Source: Phyllobacterium myrsinacearum | GTDB lineage: Bacteria > Pseudomonadota > Alphaproteobacteria > Rhizobiales > Rhizobiaceae | Assembly: GCF_002980555.1 (NCBI RefSeq) | Contig: NZ_PVBT01000006.1 | Coordinates: 306,846 to 370,845 of the forward strand | Direction: 5' to 3' | Length of the DNA: 64,000 nt | Shown: in pieces, positions 51,724 to 61,058 of the stretch | Position numbering within the stretch: position 1 is the first letter of the stretch | Layout of the letters: each line of letters begins with the position of its first letter | Program-made: the position numbers and the translations under genes | Notes under the pieces: generated by a model | What the model was told of the DNA's origin: nothing | The model's database searches: none | The model's input: the letters and a program-made list of their open reading frames with translations, nothing else

Positions 51724-53889
51724 ATGATGAACGAGCCTCCGGCCGGCAACACTCCGGCCAACACCAAACGCAAGCGATTCAAGGTCTCGCCTCTGCTTGG
51801 ACTTGATGCCTGGATCGATTCGTCGCTGTATGAGCTGCGGTTCCGCCTTGCCGAATTCTGGGAAGACACCACCATCTTCTTCCGCCGCTTCCATGTATCG
51901 GGCTGGCGGCGCGGCGTCGTCGAACTTGCCAGCGAAGGCTTTACCTGGGGCACGGCCGGCTCGGTGGTCATGCTGACGCTCGCCATTCCCGCCTTTCACG
52001 ACACGGAAAAGAACTGGCGCACGCGCGATGATTTCGCCGTCACCTTCCTCGACCGCTACGGCAACGAGATCGGCCAGCGCGGCATTCTGCACCGCAGCGC
52101 CGTGCCCATCGACGAATTGCCCGACCATGTGATCAAGGCGGTTCTGGCCACGGAAGACCGCCGCTTCTTTGATCATTTCGGCATTGATTTCCTTGGCCTT
52201 TCCCGCGCCATGACGGAGAACCTGCGCGCCAATTCCGTGGTGCAGGGCGGCTCCACCATCACCCAGCAGCTGGCGAAAAACCTGTTCCTGACCAATGAGC
52301 GCAGCCTCGACCGCAAGATCAAGGAAGCCTTCCTGGCGCTGTGGCTGGAATCCAACCTGTCGAAGAAGGAAATCCTGCAGACCTATCTCGACCGCGCCTA
52401 TATGGGCGGCGGCACCTTCGGCATTGCCGCGGCCTCCGAATTCTATTTCGGCAAGAGCGTCAAGGATGTGAACCTCGCCGAGGCGGCCATGCTGGCGGGC
52501 CTGTTCAAGGCCCCGGCCAAATATGCGCCGCATGTCAACCTTCCCGCCGCCCGCGCCCGCGCCAATGTGGTGCTGAGCAATCTCGTGCAGGGCGGGCTGA
52601 TGACCGAGGGCCAGGTGGTGGGTGCCCGGCGCAATCCGGCGACGGTCGTCGACCGCGCCCGCTCGGAAAGCCCGGATTATTTCCTCGACTGGGCCTTTGA
52701 CGAAATCCGCCGCGTCGGCCAGAAACTGCCCTCGCACACCCTCGTCGTGCGCACCACGCTCGACACCGGCATCCAGAAGGCGGCGGAGGAATCGGCGGAA
52801 TACCACCTGCGCCAGTTCGGCAAGGAATATCATGTGACGCAGGCGGCCGTCGTCGTTCTGGAAACCAACGGCGCGGTGCGCGCCATTGTCGGCGGGCGCG
52901 ACTATGGCGAAAGCCAGTTCAACCGCGCCACGGCGGCGCTGCGCCAGGCGGGTTCCTCGTTCAAGCCCTATGTCTATGCCGCCGCCATGGAAAAGGGTAT
53001 GACGCCCAAAACCATGATCTCGGGCGGCGCCGTCTCCTGGGGCAACTGGTCGCCGCAGAACTATTCGCGGCAATATCTCGGCCAGATCGATCTGACGACC
53101 GCGCTGGTCAAATCCATCAATACGGTGCCGGTGCGCCTTGCCAAGGATTATCTGACGACGGCGCCCATCGTGGCGCTGGCGAAAGCCATGGGCGTCGAAT
53201 CGGTGATCAGTTCGCACAAGACCATGGTGCTCGGCACCTCCGGCATGACGGTCATGGATCAGGCGACGGGCTACAACACCTTTGCCACCGGCGGGCTTGC
53301 CGGCATGCGCCATGCCTTCACCCAGGTCACCGACCAGAACGGCAAAATCATATGGGACTGGAAGACCGACGGCGACAAGCCGCACCGGGCGCTGAGCGAG
53401 AAGGCGGCGTTCAACATGAACCTCATGCTCAGCCAGGTGCCGGAATGGGGCACGGGACGGCGCGCCGCCCTGCCGATGACGCGCGTGGCGGGCAAGACGG
53501 GCACAACCCAGAGTTATCGCGATGCCTGGTTCGTCGGCTTCACCGGCAATTACACCGCCGCGGTCTGGTTCGGCAATGACAACTTTACCCCGACCAAGGA
53601 GCTGACCGGCGGCATCCTGCCGGCGATGACCTGGCAGCGTTTCATGAATTACGCCCACCAGAACATCGATCTGAAACCCATTCCCGGCATCGATCCCGCC
53701 ATGCCGAAGCAGGACAAGGTGGCGGCCGCCAAACCCGCCACGGCGGATGAGGAAGCGCTGAGGGCGGCCGAGCGCCCGCGCGTTCTCTCCAATGCCACCG
53801 TCACCGCCCTGCGCGAAATCGGCCAGGCGCTGAAGGACGCGCCGGAGCTGAAACTGCCGGTTGTGCCGACGAAAATCTCCGCCCGCTGA
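51724..53889 (+). CDS. Penicillin-binding protein, PBP1A family
   Basis: A 721-residue bifunctional peptidoglycan synthase. One membrane helix near residues 75-95 (GTAGSVVMLTLAIPAF). The glycosyltransferase domain has KAVLATEDRRFFDHFGIDFLG (catalytic Glu) and GGSTITQQLAKNLFL. The transpeptidase domain has GSSFKPYVYA (Ser ~411), SINTVP and KTGTT (~590). Two adjacent ATGs at 51724 and 51727 are possible starts. The long N-terminal cytoplasmic part is typical of rhizobial PBP1A forms. Relevant to the beta-lactamase earlier in the window only as a target class. Confidence 0.93.
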   Translation: MMNEPPAGNTPANTKRKRFKVSPLLGLDAWIDSSLYELRFRLAEFWEDTTIFFRRFHVSGWRRGVVELASEGFTWGTAGSVVMLTLAIPAFHDTEKNWRTRDDFAVTFLDRYGNEIGQRGILHRSAVPIDELPDHVIKAVLATEDRRFFDHFGIDFLGLSRAMTENLRANSVVQGGSTITQQLAKNLFLTNERSLDRKIKEAFLALWLESNLSKKEILQTYLDRAYMGGGTFGIAAASEFYFGKSVKDVNLAEAAMLAGLFKAPAKYAPHVNLPAARARANVVLSNLVQGGLMTEGQVVGARRNPATVVDRARSESPDYFLDWAFDEIRRVGQKLPSHTLVVRTTLDTGIQKAAEESAEYHLRQFGKEYHVTQAAVVVLETNGAVRAIVGGRDYGESQFNRATAALRQAGSSFKPYVYAAAMEKGMTPKTMISGGAVSWGNWSPQNYSRQYLGQIDLTTALVKSINTVPVRLAKDYLTTAPIVALAKAMGVESVISSHKTMVLGTSGMTVMDQATGYNTFATGGLAGMRHAFTQVTDQNGKIIWDWKTDGDKPHRALSEKAAFNMNLMLSQVPEWGTGRRAALPMTRVAGKTGTTQSYRDAWFVGFTGNYTAAVWFGNDNFTPTKELTGGILPAMTWQRFMNYAHQNIDLKPIPGIDPAMPKQDKVAAAKPATADEEALRAAERPRVLSNATVTALREIGQALKDAPELKLPVVPTKISAR

Positions 53890-54223
53890 CGCCGTTTGCC
53901 GCGATGCAGTGCGAACCACGCACCACACTGATTCGCCATGCCCGCGTGCATCCGCAATTTCGGGCTGGGTTGTATCCGCAGCGGTGATTGGGCTCCGGCC
54001 CGAACCTACATCTGTGGTTGAATTCAAGTATTCAATACAATCTACAATACGTTAAATACACGCTGTACTATACTAAAGTATGCCACATTACTTGCAATTC
54101 ACGGCTTGAAATCTCGCGTCTTCTGGCTATCGTTAAACCGGTAATTATACTGCTGCGTGAGTGGCGTTGTAGCGGCCATCCATTTTTAAACATTGATTTT
54201 GAACCATCCCTTTAGGAGAAATG

Positions 54224-54739
54224 ATGAAAATTTTCGTCCCCGTTTTAGCCATGTCCGCCCTCCTCGCCTCCACCGTTGCCGGCTGGTCGGCCCCAGCAAC
54301 CGGCACCCTGCAGGTCAAGCTGACAATTGCAAAAGAGTGCAAGGTTGTCAGTTCCAACGCCATCCTCACTTTTGATAGCACCAAGGTCTCTGCTGCTGGT
54401 AATATCGAAGACGACACGGGGAAAAATGGCGCCATCGAAGTCCAGTGTACCAGAGACACCACGTATAAAATTGCTCTCGGCGAGGGTGAGAATTACGAAA
54501 ATGGCTCGCGCCGGATGAAAACCGCCGACGGCAAAAACTTCGTGGCCTATGTGTTGTATTCGGACTCGAAGCGCGAACGGCCTTGGGGCAGTGTCGATAA
54601 AGCGCTCGGGGTGAATGATCCGCTCACGGGTACGAATGCCAGGCAGTCTTATCCGGTCTATGGCCGTGTGTTCATGCCTAAAGCAGGCATTGCCGCTGGC
54701 GATTATGCCGACACGGTAACGGTGACCGTCGAATTCTGA
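54224..54739 (+). CDS. SCPU-domain pilin 1 (archaic chaperone-usher pilus)
   Basis: A 171-residue secreted pilin of the spore-coat-U family. TAGGAGAAATG favours the second ATG. The signal peptide ends near AGWSA. The mature part begins GTLQVKLTIAKEC, the donor strand plus the first cysteine; the second is in EVQCTRD; the C-terminus DYADTVTVTVEF is the usual last strand. It is first in a Csu-like operon: three pilins, chaperone, usher, tip. The gene and the 334-base gap before it (53890-54223, AT-rich, probable promoter) are much AT-richer than the surroundings. Confidence 0.85.
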   Translation: MKIFVPVLAMSALLASTVAGWSAPATGTLQVKLTIAKECKVVSSNAILTFDSTKVSAAGNIEDDTGKNGAIEVQCTRDTTYKIALGEGENYENGSRRMKTADGKNFVAYVLYSDSKRERPWGSVDKALGVNDPLTGTNARQSYPVYGRVFMPKAGIAAGDYADTVTVTVEF

Positions 54740-54773
54740 TTACCCCCGATATTTGACCCGTTCGTAATTGAGC

Positions 54774-54794
54774 AGCGTGCACGCAAGGCACGCT
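54774..54794 (+). terminator. Hairpin between pilin genes 1 and 2
   Basis: AGCGTGC (54774-54780) pairs with GCACGCT (54788-54794) around a seven-base loop. No T-run follows, so it may be an mRNA stabiliser or processing signal that keeps pilin 1 message abundant. Confidence 0.35.
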
Positions 54795-54834
54795 CTCAAG
54801 GCAGTGATTTTGCAAATATACTTTAGGAGCGACA

Positions 54835-55413
54835 ATGAAAATTGTTATCCCCATTCTGGCCCTGTCCGGGCTGATTGCATCCAGTGTTTCCGCATGGTCT
54901 AGCTCGCCGAACGGCACTCTGCAGGTCAGTATGAAGGCGGAAAGGAAATGTGAGGTTATCGGTGCCGTGGTTGAATTCGAAGGAATCGGTACCGCTTTGA
55001 AAGATCTGCGTTACGATGGCGCCATCAAGGTCCAGTGCACGAAAGGCGTCGTTTACAGTATTAGCTTGGACGGTGGTAAAAATTCTAGTGACACTGAATA
55101 TAATGCTTTTTCTAAAGAACTTCCGGACGACACCCATCGTTGGATAAAAGATGAAAAAGGTTACATACGCATACCCTATACTTTGTATTCAACTGCCAAT
55201 AACGAGGAAATACTATGGAGAGATCGAGGAAATTCCAAGGTATACTTCATCGAAGGTAAAGCAACCCTTTTAAAACCAAACGTAATCGCCGACGTCTTGG
55301 CAAGCGGCACGTTGCAGCCGCATCCGTTTACCATTTTCGTTCGTAAAGTAGATATGGACGGCGCTCCCGCCGGCGTCTACACAGACACGGTAACGGTCAC
55401 GGTTGGTTTCTGA
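54835..55413 (+). CDS. SCPU-domain pilin 2
   Basis: A 192-residue secreted pilin paralogue. TTAGGAGCGACA precedes the ATG. Signal peptide MKIVIPILALSGLIASSVSA; donor strand GTLQVSMKAERKC; second Cys in KVQCTKG; C-terminal strand VYTDTVTVTVGF. Longer than pilin 1 because of an insert (residues ~85-150). Codon use is AT-rich, like its neighbours. Confidence 0.85.
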   Translation: MKIVIPILALSGLIASSVSAWSSSPNGTLQVSMKAERKCEVIGAVVEFEGIGTALKDLRYDGAIKVQCTKGVVYSISLDGGKNSSDTEYNAFSKELPDDTHRWIKDEKGYIRIPYTLYSTANNEEILWRDRGNSKVYFIEGKATLLKPNVIADVLASGTLQPHPFTIFVRKVDMDGAPAGVYTDTVTVTVGF

Positions 55414-55510
55414 TCCGCCTCCCCGCCGGTGGCAATGATGCCGCCGGGCCGCTTGCGCCATCCACACCTCGCATTCTCCCCGGCCAAAGACCGGGCAGGC
55501 TTTTTCAATA
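55414..55510 (+). repeat. Repeated intergenic element after pilin 2, with hairpin
   Basis: This GC-rich spacer is repeated after pilin 3 (56136-56240). Both start GATCCGCCTCC, contain ATGATGCCGCCGGGCCG and end with CCGGCCAAAGACCGGGCAGG followed by TTTTT. CCCGG (55479-55483) and CCGGG (55491-55495) form a short hairpin before the Ts, a possible attenuator. Confidence 0.6.
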
Positions 55511-55556
55511 ACCCGATTTTGCCAGTATTGATTTGAATTATTTTTTAGGAATAGTA

Positions 55557-56135
55557 ATGAAAATTGTTATCCTTGCTTTGTCCGCACTCGCATTGTCCAC
55601 CGTTTCCAGTTGGTCCGGCGATAAGTCGCCTAGTGGTACCCTTCAGGTTAAATTCAAGTATGGCACATCGGAATGTCAGGTTGATCTCGGCGAGGGCGTT
55701 CTCAATTTTGGAACGCCTGATAAGTTGAACGACGATATCAAGATGACCGCCACCATCCGGGTCAAATGTCCCAAAGACCAAGGCTACTGGGTTGCCCTTA
55801 ACGGTGGTGACAATCCATTGAATGGTCATGAAGAGGAGCGCCGTATGAAAAGCGCTGACGGCAACTTCATGGCATATGCGTTATGTAAGGATAGCGGCTG
55901 TGAATTTATATGGGGATTTTCCTCGGTCGAAAGTTCATCTCAAGGCGGGAAGTTTATTCCCGCCAATGTTTTGGGGCAGTATCTACGAGACAACAACTTG
56001 GCATACGCCGCTCATTTCAAGGCAGACGGTACCATACAGTCTCACACGGTTTATGGCCTCATCAAGAGCGCCGACCTGGCCAAAGCTCCCGCCGGCGCCT
56101 ATGCGGACAAGGTAACGATTACGGTTAAATTCTGA
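55557..56135 (+). CDS. SCPU-domain pilin 3
   Basis: A 192-residue secreted pilin paralogue. The start at 55557 (MKIVILALSALALSTVSSWSG) follows TTTAGGAATAGTA. Donor strand GTLQVKFKYGTSEC, second Cys in RVKCPKDQGYW, a further close Cys pair in ALCKDSGCEF not found in pilins 1 and 2, and C-terminus YADKVTITVKF. Confidence 0.85.
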   Translation: MKIVILALSALALSTVSSWSGDKSPSGTLQVKFKYGTSECQVDLGEGVLNFGTPDKLNDDIKMTATIRVKCPKDQGYWVALNGGDNPLNGHEEERRMKSADGNFMAYALCKDSGCEFIWGFSSVESSSQGGKFIPANVLGQYLRDNNLAYAAHFKADGTIQSHTVYGLIKSADLAKAPAGAYADKVTITVKF

Positions 56136-56240
56136 TCCGCCTCCGCGCCGGTGACAATGATGCCGCCGGGCCGGGTGCGCCATCCATACCCCCATGCTTC
56201 CCCGGCCCGCCCGGCCAAAGACCGGGCAGGCCAGCTTTTT
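56136..56240 (+). repeat. Repeated intergenic element after pilin 3, with hairpin
   Basis: Second copy of the element at 55414. GCCCGG (56209-56214) pairs with CCGGGC (56222-56227), loop CCAAAGA, followed after nine bases by TTTTT. It lies between the pilin genes and the chaperone, where partial termination would favour pilin over chaperone and usher. Confidence 0.6.
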
Positions 56241-56297
56241 CAATGACCCGATTTTACCTATTTTGTTTGAATTTTTGACAATTGGACTGGATTTTTG

Positions 56298-57014
56298 ATG
56301 ATTTTTCTCCGCTCCGCGATGCTCGCTGCCCTCATCCTGCTGTGCCATCCCGCCTTCGCGGCGCCGCTGCAGGTCTCGCCCATCTCCGTCGATCTCACCG
56401 CGCCGAGCCAGACCGCCACCGTCAACCTGCGCAATGAGGGCGACCGCCCGGTCAATGTCCAGGTGCGGGTGTTTTCCTGGACCCAGGTCAATGGCGAGGA
56501 CCAGCTTGCGCCGAGCCGCAATGTCATCGCCAGCCCGCCCGCCGCAACGCTGCAACCTGGCACCACCTATACGATCCGCCTGGCCCGCATCGCCCCGCCG
56601 CTGACATCAGGCGAGGAAAGCTACCGGCTGCTCATCGACCAGCTTCCCGAGGTCAATATCCGCCGCCCGGCGGCCTCGGTCAGCATGGCGCTGCGCTATT
56701 CCCTCCCCGTCTTCTTCACCGAGCGGGCGGCCGGCGCTGACCTGCAATGGACCATCCGCCGCTCCGGCAAGACCCTGATTGCCGAGGCCACCAACACCGG
56801 CAACCGCCACGCCAAGATCGCCGGTCTCGCCGTCGCCTCCAAGGCGGGCAAGGTGTCGTTCGGCGAAGGGCTGAACGGCTATGTCCTGCCCGGCACCACC
56901 CGGCGCTGGATCGCCGCTGCCGGTGCGCAGCCCATCCAGCCCGGTGCCAGCGTCACCGTGACGGCCAAGGGAGATGACTATGCGGTCAATCAGACAGTCG
57001 TGGTCAAGCCTTAG
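56298..57014 (+). CDS. Pilus chaperone, PapD-like (archaic type)
   Basis: A 238-residue periplasmic chaperone. Signal peptide MMIFLRSAMLAALILLCHPAFA, then two Ig-like domains: PLQVSPISVDLTAPSQTATVNLRNEGDRPVNVQVRVFSW and the inter-domain signature YRLLIDQLPEV. It delivers pilins to the usher by donor-strand complementation. High GC, unlike the pilin genes. No clear Shine-Dalgarno. Its end overlaps the usher start by 35 bases. Confidence 0.92.
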   Translation: MIFLRSAMLAALILLCHPAFAAPLQVSPISVDLTAPSQTATVNLRNEGDRPVNVQVRVFSWTQVNGEDQLAPSRNVIASPPAATLQPGTTYTIRLARIAPPLTSGEESYRLLIDQLPEVNIRRPAASVSMALRYSLPVFFTERAAGADLQWTIRRSGKTLIAEATNTGNRHAKIAGLAVASKAGKVSFGEGLNGYVLPGTTRRWIAAAGAQPIQPGASVTVTAKGDDYAVNQTVVVKP

Positions 57015-59397
57015 TCTGCGCCTTGCCGCCACGGGCTTTTGTCTCGCCGGAGCGTCTTGCCCTGCCCTCGCGCAGGAGGCACCGCCCCTCACGCAGGACA
57101 TGCCCGCCTCCGGCCAGGAACTGCTGCTTGGCGTTGCCATCAACAATGGTCCTTCGCGCGTGCTTGCCCGTTTCCACCGCTTGCCCGACGGCAAGCTGGC
57201 GGCAACGCCTGAGGAATTGCGTAAGGCGGGTTTCCGCCCGGCGCGCGGCGTTCCCGGCAAGGATGGGCTTATCCCGCTCGACAGCCTGCCGGAGGTTGCC
57301 TGGCAGTATAATGATGTCGACCAGATGATCGCCTTCACCGCGCCGGATGCGGCGCGCGAACCGGCGACCGTCGATCTTGGCGGCGAGAGCGAGCCGATCG
57401 ATTTTTCCGCGGTGCGCTCGAATTTCGGCCTGGTGACGAACTACGCGCTCTATGCGGCCTCGGGCGCCAGCTGGCATGACGGCCCCGTCGACGGCAGCCT
57501 CAGCGGCAGTGTCGAAACGCGGCTGCTGACGCCCTTCGGCACCTTTTCGGCAAGCGGTCTTGGCCGGATGAACCCCTTCGATGCCGGGCAATACGATATT
57601 GCCCGCCTCGACAGCGCCTGGCGCTATGTCGACCCGAAACGCATGCTGACCTACCAGATCGGCGATACGGTGTCCGGCGCGCTGGGGTGGAGTTCGTCCT
57701 ACCGGCTGGGCGGCCTGCAGCTGCGGCGCAATTTCGAGGTCCGCCCCGATCTCGTCACCACCCCCGTCCCCAGCTTGAGCGGCAGCGCCTCGCTGCCCTC
57801 GACGCTCGATCTCTACCTCAACAACATGAAGGTCTATTCGGGCGAGGTTGCGGCCGGTCCCTTCGATTTGAGCGGGCTGCCTTTTCTTGGCGGCGGCGGC
57901 GATGCGCGCATTGTCATGAAGGATGCGCTCGGGCGCGAATCCGTCATCCAGCGCTCCTATTTCTTTGCGCCGGGCATGCTGCGCAAGGGCTATGTGGATT
58001 TCTCCGCCGAAGCCGGTTTTCCGCGCCTTGGCTATGGCTACACCTCGTTCGATTACGGCCATGATATCGCCGCTTCGGGCAGCATCCGCTATGGCCTCAG
58101 CAACGGGCTGACGCTGGAAGCGCATGCGGAAGGCATCCGCAGCCTCATCAATGCGGGCACCGGTTTTGCCGCAAGCCTCGGCCCCTATGGCTCCATCAGC
58201 GGTTCGGCGGCGGCAAGCCGCTACGAAGGCGATTTCGGCGGCAAGTTTTCCGCCGTCTATCAGGTGGCCCGCAACGGCTATTCCTTCTACATCGGCGGCG
58301 ACCGCATGTTCGGCAATTACAACGATGTCGGGCTGGTCGCCGACCGGCGCGGCCATTACGACACGCCGGTCTCGGTCCGCAGCCGCCAGGTCGACCGCCT
58401 CGGCTTCAGCTTCCCGCTCGGCTTCGATCCCTCGTCGCTCAGCCTTGGCCTGTCGCGCATTCGCGGCGCCGGGCATGACAGTGACTCAACCCTTGTCACG
58501 GCCTCCTGGTCGCGCACCCTGTTCGACAAGCTCTCGCTCTATGTCACCGGCTATGGCGATCTCGACCGCTCCGGCGATTTCGGCGTCTATGCCGGGCTGT
58601 CGATGCCGCTGGGCAAGGATATGACCGCGTCATCCAGCCTGTCGCACAGCGGCGGGCGCAGCAGTGTCGATACCAGCCTGTCCAAATCCTCCGGCAGCGA
58701 GGAAGGCGCCGTGGGCTGGACCATCAGGGATCGTGAGAGCGGCAAGGGCAATGGCGCCCGCTCGGTCAATGCCAATTACCGCACCCGGCTGGCGCAGCTG
58801 ACGGGTTCGGTCGAACAGTCAGGCGATCAGGGCCGCGTCACCGGCAGCATCGAGGGCTCCATCGTCGCGGCCGGCGGCGGTGTGTTCCTCGCCAACCGGG
58901 TCGACGATGCCTTCGCCGTGGTCAAGGCGGGCGGCCCGAATGTCGATGTCTCGGTCAATGGCCGCCGCATTGGCACCACCAATTCCCGCGGGCGCGCCCT
59001 CGTGCCTTCGCTGGAATCCTACCGCAACAACCGGGTTTCCATCGATCCGGCCAAGCTCTCCTTCGACCTGCAGCCCGAACAGACGCAGGCGCTTGTCGTG
59101 CCCGCCGACCGTTCCGGCGTGGTGGTCGATTTCGGTGTCAGCAAGGTCGATGCCGCCATCGTCAACCTGACCGGGCCGGACGGCAAGCCCGTGCCGCTCG
59201 GCGCCGTGGTGCAGCTCGACGGGGCCGCCCAGCCCACCGTTGCGGGGTATGACGGGCGCACCTACCTCACCGGGCTTTCCGGCCGCAACAGCATCACCGT
59301 CACCCTGCCCGAAAACGCCGGCACCTGCCGCGCGTCCTTCGACTATGCGGCCAAGCCCGGTACCCAGCTTGAAATCGGCCCGATCCCATGCCGCTAA
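56980..59397 (+). CDS. Outer-membrane usher (FimD/PapC family, archaic type)
   Basis: An 805-residue usher. GGGAG sits correctly before the ATG at 56980, inside the end of the chaperone gene. Signal peptide ends GASCPALAQ. N-terminal domain ELLLGVAINNGPSRVLARFHRLPDGKLAATPEELRKAG; beta-barrel with plug (PSTLDLYLNNMKVYSGEVAAGPFDLSGLPFLGGGGDARIVMKDALGRE, the usher signature); C-terminal domains end with a Cys pair (GTCRASFDY, GPIPCR). It translocates the pilus across the outer membrane. Confidence 0.94.
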   Translation: MRSIRQSWSSLSLRLAATGFCLAGASCPALAQEAPPLTQDMPASGQELLLGVAINNGPSRVLARFHRLPDGKLAATPEELRKAGFRPARGVPGKDGLIPLDSLPEVAWQYNDVDQMIAFTAPDAAREPATVDLGGESEPIDFSAVRSNFGLVTNYALYAASGASWHDGPVDGSLSGSVETRLLTPFGTFSASGLGRMNPFDAGQYDIARLDSAWRYVDPKRMLTYQIGDTVSGALGWSSSYRLGGLQLRRNFEVRPDLVTTPVPSLSGSASLPSTLDLYLNNMKVYSGEVAAGPFDLSGLPFLGGGGDARIVMKDALGRESVIQRSYFFAPGMLRKGYVDFSAEAGFPRLGYGYTSFDYGHDIAASGSIRYGLSNGLTLEAHAEGIRSLINAGTGFAASLGPYGSISGSAAASRYEGDFGGKFSAVYQVARNGYSFYIGGDRMFGNYNDVGLVADRRGHYDTPVSVRSRQVDRLGFSFPLGFDPSSLSLGLSRIRGAGHDSDSTLVTASWSRTLFDKLSLYVTGYGDLDRSGDFGVYAGLSMPLGKDMTASSSLSHSGGRSSVDTSLSKSSGSEEGAVGWTIRDRESGKGNGARSVNANYRTRLAQLTGSVEQSGDQGRVTGSIEGSIVAAGGGVFLANRVDDAFAVVKAGGPNVDVSVNGRRIGTTNSRGRALVPSLESYRNNRVSIDPAKLSFDLQPEQTQALVVPADRSGVVVDFGVSKVDAAIVNLTGPDGKPVPLGAVVQLDGAAQPTVAGYDGRTYLTGLSGRNSITVTLPENAGTCRASFDYAAKPGTQLEIGPIPCR

Positions 59398-59411
59398 AAA
59401 GAGGAAGTGCA

Positions 59412-60404
59412 ATGTCTGTTATCCGTCCCGTCCGCTGGCTGCTTGCGCTCGCCGCCCTCACCATCGTGCTGGCGGCGGCGCCCGCCTCCGCCCAGACCTG
59501 CAAGGTGACCAGTACACCGGCGTTCGGAACCGTCAAAATAGACAATATGGCGTCAATCGGCGAAGCCTCGACCAAAGCCACCATCGAATTTGAATGCCCG
59601 GAATCGGACACCATCAAGGAGGTCCTGATCTGCGCCTACATCGAGCCGGTCGATGCACAGAGTCCTGTCCACCAGAACGCCAATCACTTTTACCAGAGAC
59701 AGAGCGGAAACAATTCCCGGCTCGCCTGGCAGGCGGACTTCGGTTCGGGCGAGACAGGGATGCTGAAATTGACGAAGACCGCTGGGCCGCTGAAAGGCAG
59801 TCTATCGCTGAAAATCACCTATCCCGATTACTTGCACCAGGATTTGATGCGGGCAGGAACCTACAGATCGACGTACCGGCTTGTCAGCGAAACCATCGAT
59901 CCGGGGATGGGGGGCTGCCCGGAGACACCTGCCAAAGGCGACCGCAGCAGCACGATAAACTTCGATCTTACAACCGAGGTCCTGCCCATCTGCCAGCTCG
60001 AAAGCAAGGGCAAACAGGCAACCAATTTCGATCCGATCGATTTCGGCAAAAGAGGCTCCATCTTTGCCGCCGAAGCGGCGGACGGAACGATCCGCGCGGC
60101 AACCGTCATCGATGTGCGCTGCACCTATGAAACGGACTACAAACTTGATCTGAGCGACGGCAAAAACTTCGAGAACGGCACGCGGCACATGAGAATTGAC
60201 AACAGCGGCAGCACCCTCGCCTACCAGCTGCTCAACGCGACCGGTTCGGGCGCACCTTCGCCGTGGAGCACCGTCTCCGGGAAAGGCAATACCGTCAACA
60301 CGATCAACCAGTATAAGGTGGAAGGCCAGTTGACCACACCCCTCGCCGTCGCGCCCGCCGCGGGCTCCTATGTGGATACGATTGTCGTGACACTCACATT
60401 CTAG
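59412..60404 (+). CDS. Two-domain SCPU protein, probable pilus tip adhesin (CsuE-like)
   Basis: A 330-residue secreted protein with two SCPU-like domains. GAGGAAGTGCA precedes the ATG at 59412; the signal peptide ends APASAQ. Domain 1 (residues ~27-175) starts TCKVTSTPAFGTVKI; domain 2 (~190-330) has LPICQLESKGKQATNFDPIDFG and VRCTYETDY and ends SYVDTIVVTLTF. In archaic Csu pili a two-domain subunit encoded after the usher is the tip adhesin; domain count, length and place match. Confidence 0.82.
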   Translation: MSVIRPVRWLLALAALTIVLAAAPASAQTCKVTSTPAFGTVKIDNMASIGEASTKATIEFECPESDTIKEVLICAYIEPVDAQSPVHQNANHFYQRQSGNNSRLAWQADFGSGETGMLKLTKTAGPLKGSLSLKITYPDYLHQDLMRAGTYRSTYRLVSETIDPGMGGCPETPAKGDRSSTINFDLTTEVLPICQLESKGKQATNFDPIDFGKRGSIFAAEAADGTIRAATVIDVRCTYETDYKLDLSDGKNFENGTRHMRIDNSGSTLAYQLLNATGSGAPSPWSTVSGKGNTVNTINQYKVEGQLTTPLAVAPAAGSYVDTIVVTLTF

Positions 60405-60473
60405 GACATCGGATGCGGTGTAATTCACCGCACCACCTTGCCTCGGTGCACCCTTCGCGTGTAGTCATCGTTC

Positions 60474-61058
60474 ATGCTTCGAAATGTGCTCCTTGCCCTC
60501 ATCGCTCTTGTCATCGCCATCGGCGGCGGCACGCTGAGCGCCTGGTATGCGGTCAACCGCTTCGACGGTTTCGGCACGCTGACCATCGGGCAATGGACCG
60601 GCTATCCCGATGCGGGCACGCCGCAGTCCGACCCCTATGCCAAGGCGCGCGCCGCGCGCGAGGGCGCGTTTCCGCTCGGCAGCGCCGAGGGCTTGGCCTT
60701 CTACGCCTACCGCGACGATCAGGGGCAGGCGCTCAACCGCCAGTGCACCTACCGTATTACCGGCAACAGCCCCAATTCGCGCTTCTGGACGCTCTACGCG
60801 GCGGATCTGGCGCTGATCCCGCTCGATCCCGGTGCGGACCGCCCGCCCGCCCTGCACTCGCGCCAGATTTTCCGCGGCGGCAACGGCGCCTTCATCGTCG
60901 CCGTCTCGCCCAAGGCGCAGGCCGGCAACTGGCTGGCCACGGCCGGCTCCGGCCGCATGGTGCTGGTGATGACGCTTTACGACACGCCCGTCGGCGGCAA
61001 TTCCGGCCTGGTCGACATGACCTTCCCGGCGGTGAAAAAGGTGAGCTGCGATGGCTAA
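60474..61058 (+). CDS. DUF1214 protein
   Basis: A 194-residue protein with an N-terminal membrane anchor or signal (residues 1-24). The DUF1214 part has DPYAKARAAREGAFPLGSAEGLAFYAYRDDQGQALNRQCTYRITG and ANWLATAGSGRMVLVMTLYDTPV-like end (GNWLATAGSGRMVLVMTLYDTP). It overlaps the DUF1254 gene by eight bases. In many bacteria DUF1254 and DUF1214 are halves of one protein; here they are split in reverse order. Function unknown. Confidence 0.85.
   Translation: MLRNVLLALIALVIAIGGGTLSAWYAVNRFDGFGTLTIGQWTGYPDAGTPQSDPYAKARAAREGAFPLGSAEGLAFYAYRDDQGQALNRQCTYRITGNSPNSRFWTLYAADLALIPLDPGADRPPALHSRQIFRGGNGAFIVAVSPKAQAGNWLATAGSGRMVLVMTLYDTPVGGNSGLVDMTFPAVKKVSCDG

Noticed and set aside
51682-54027. 781-codon open frame antisense to the PBP1A gene
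   Set aside because: Arg/Gly/His-rich shadow of a certain gene with no recognisable fold.
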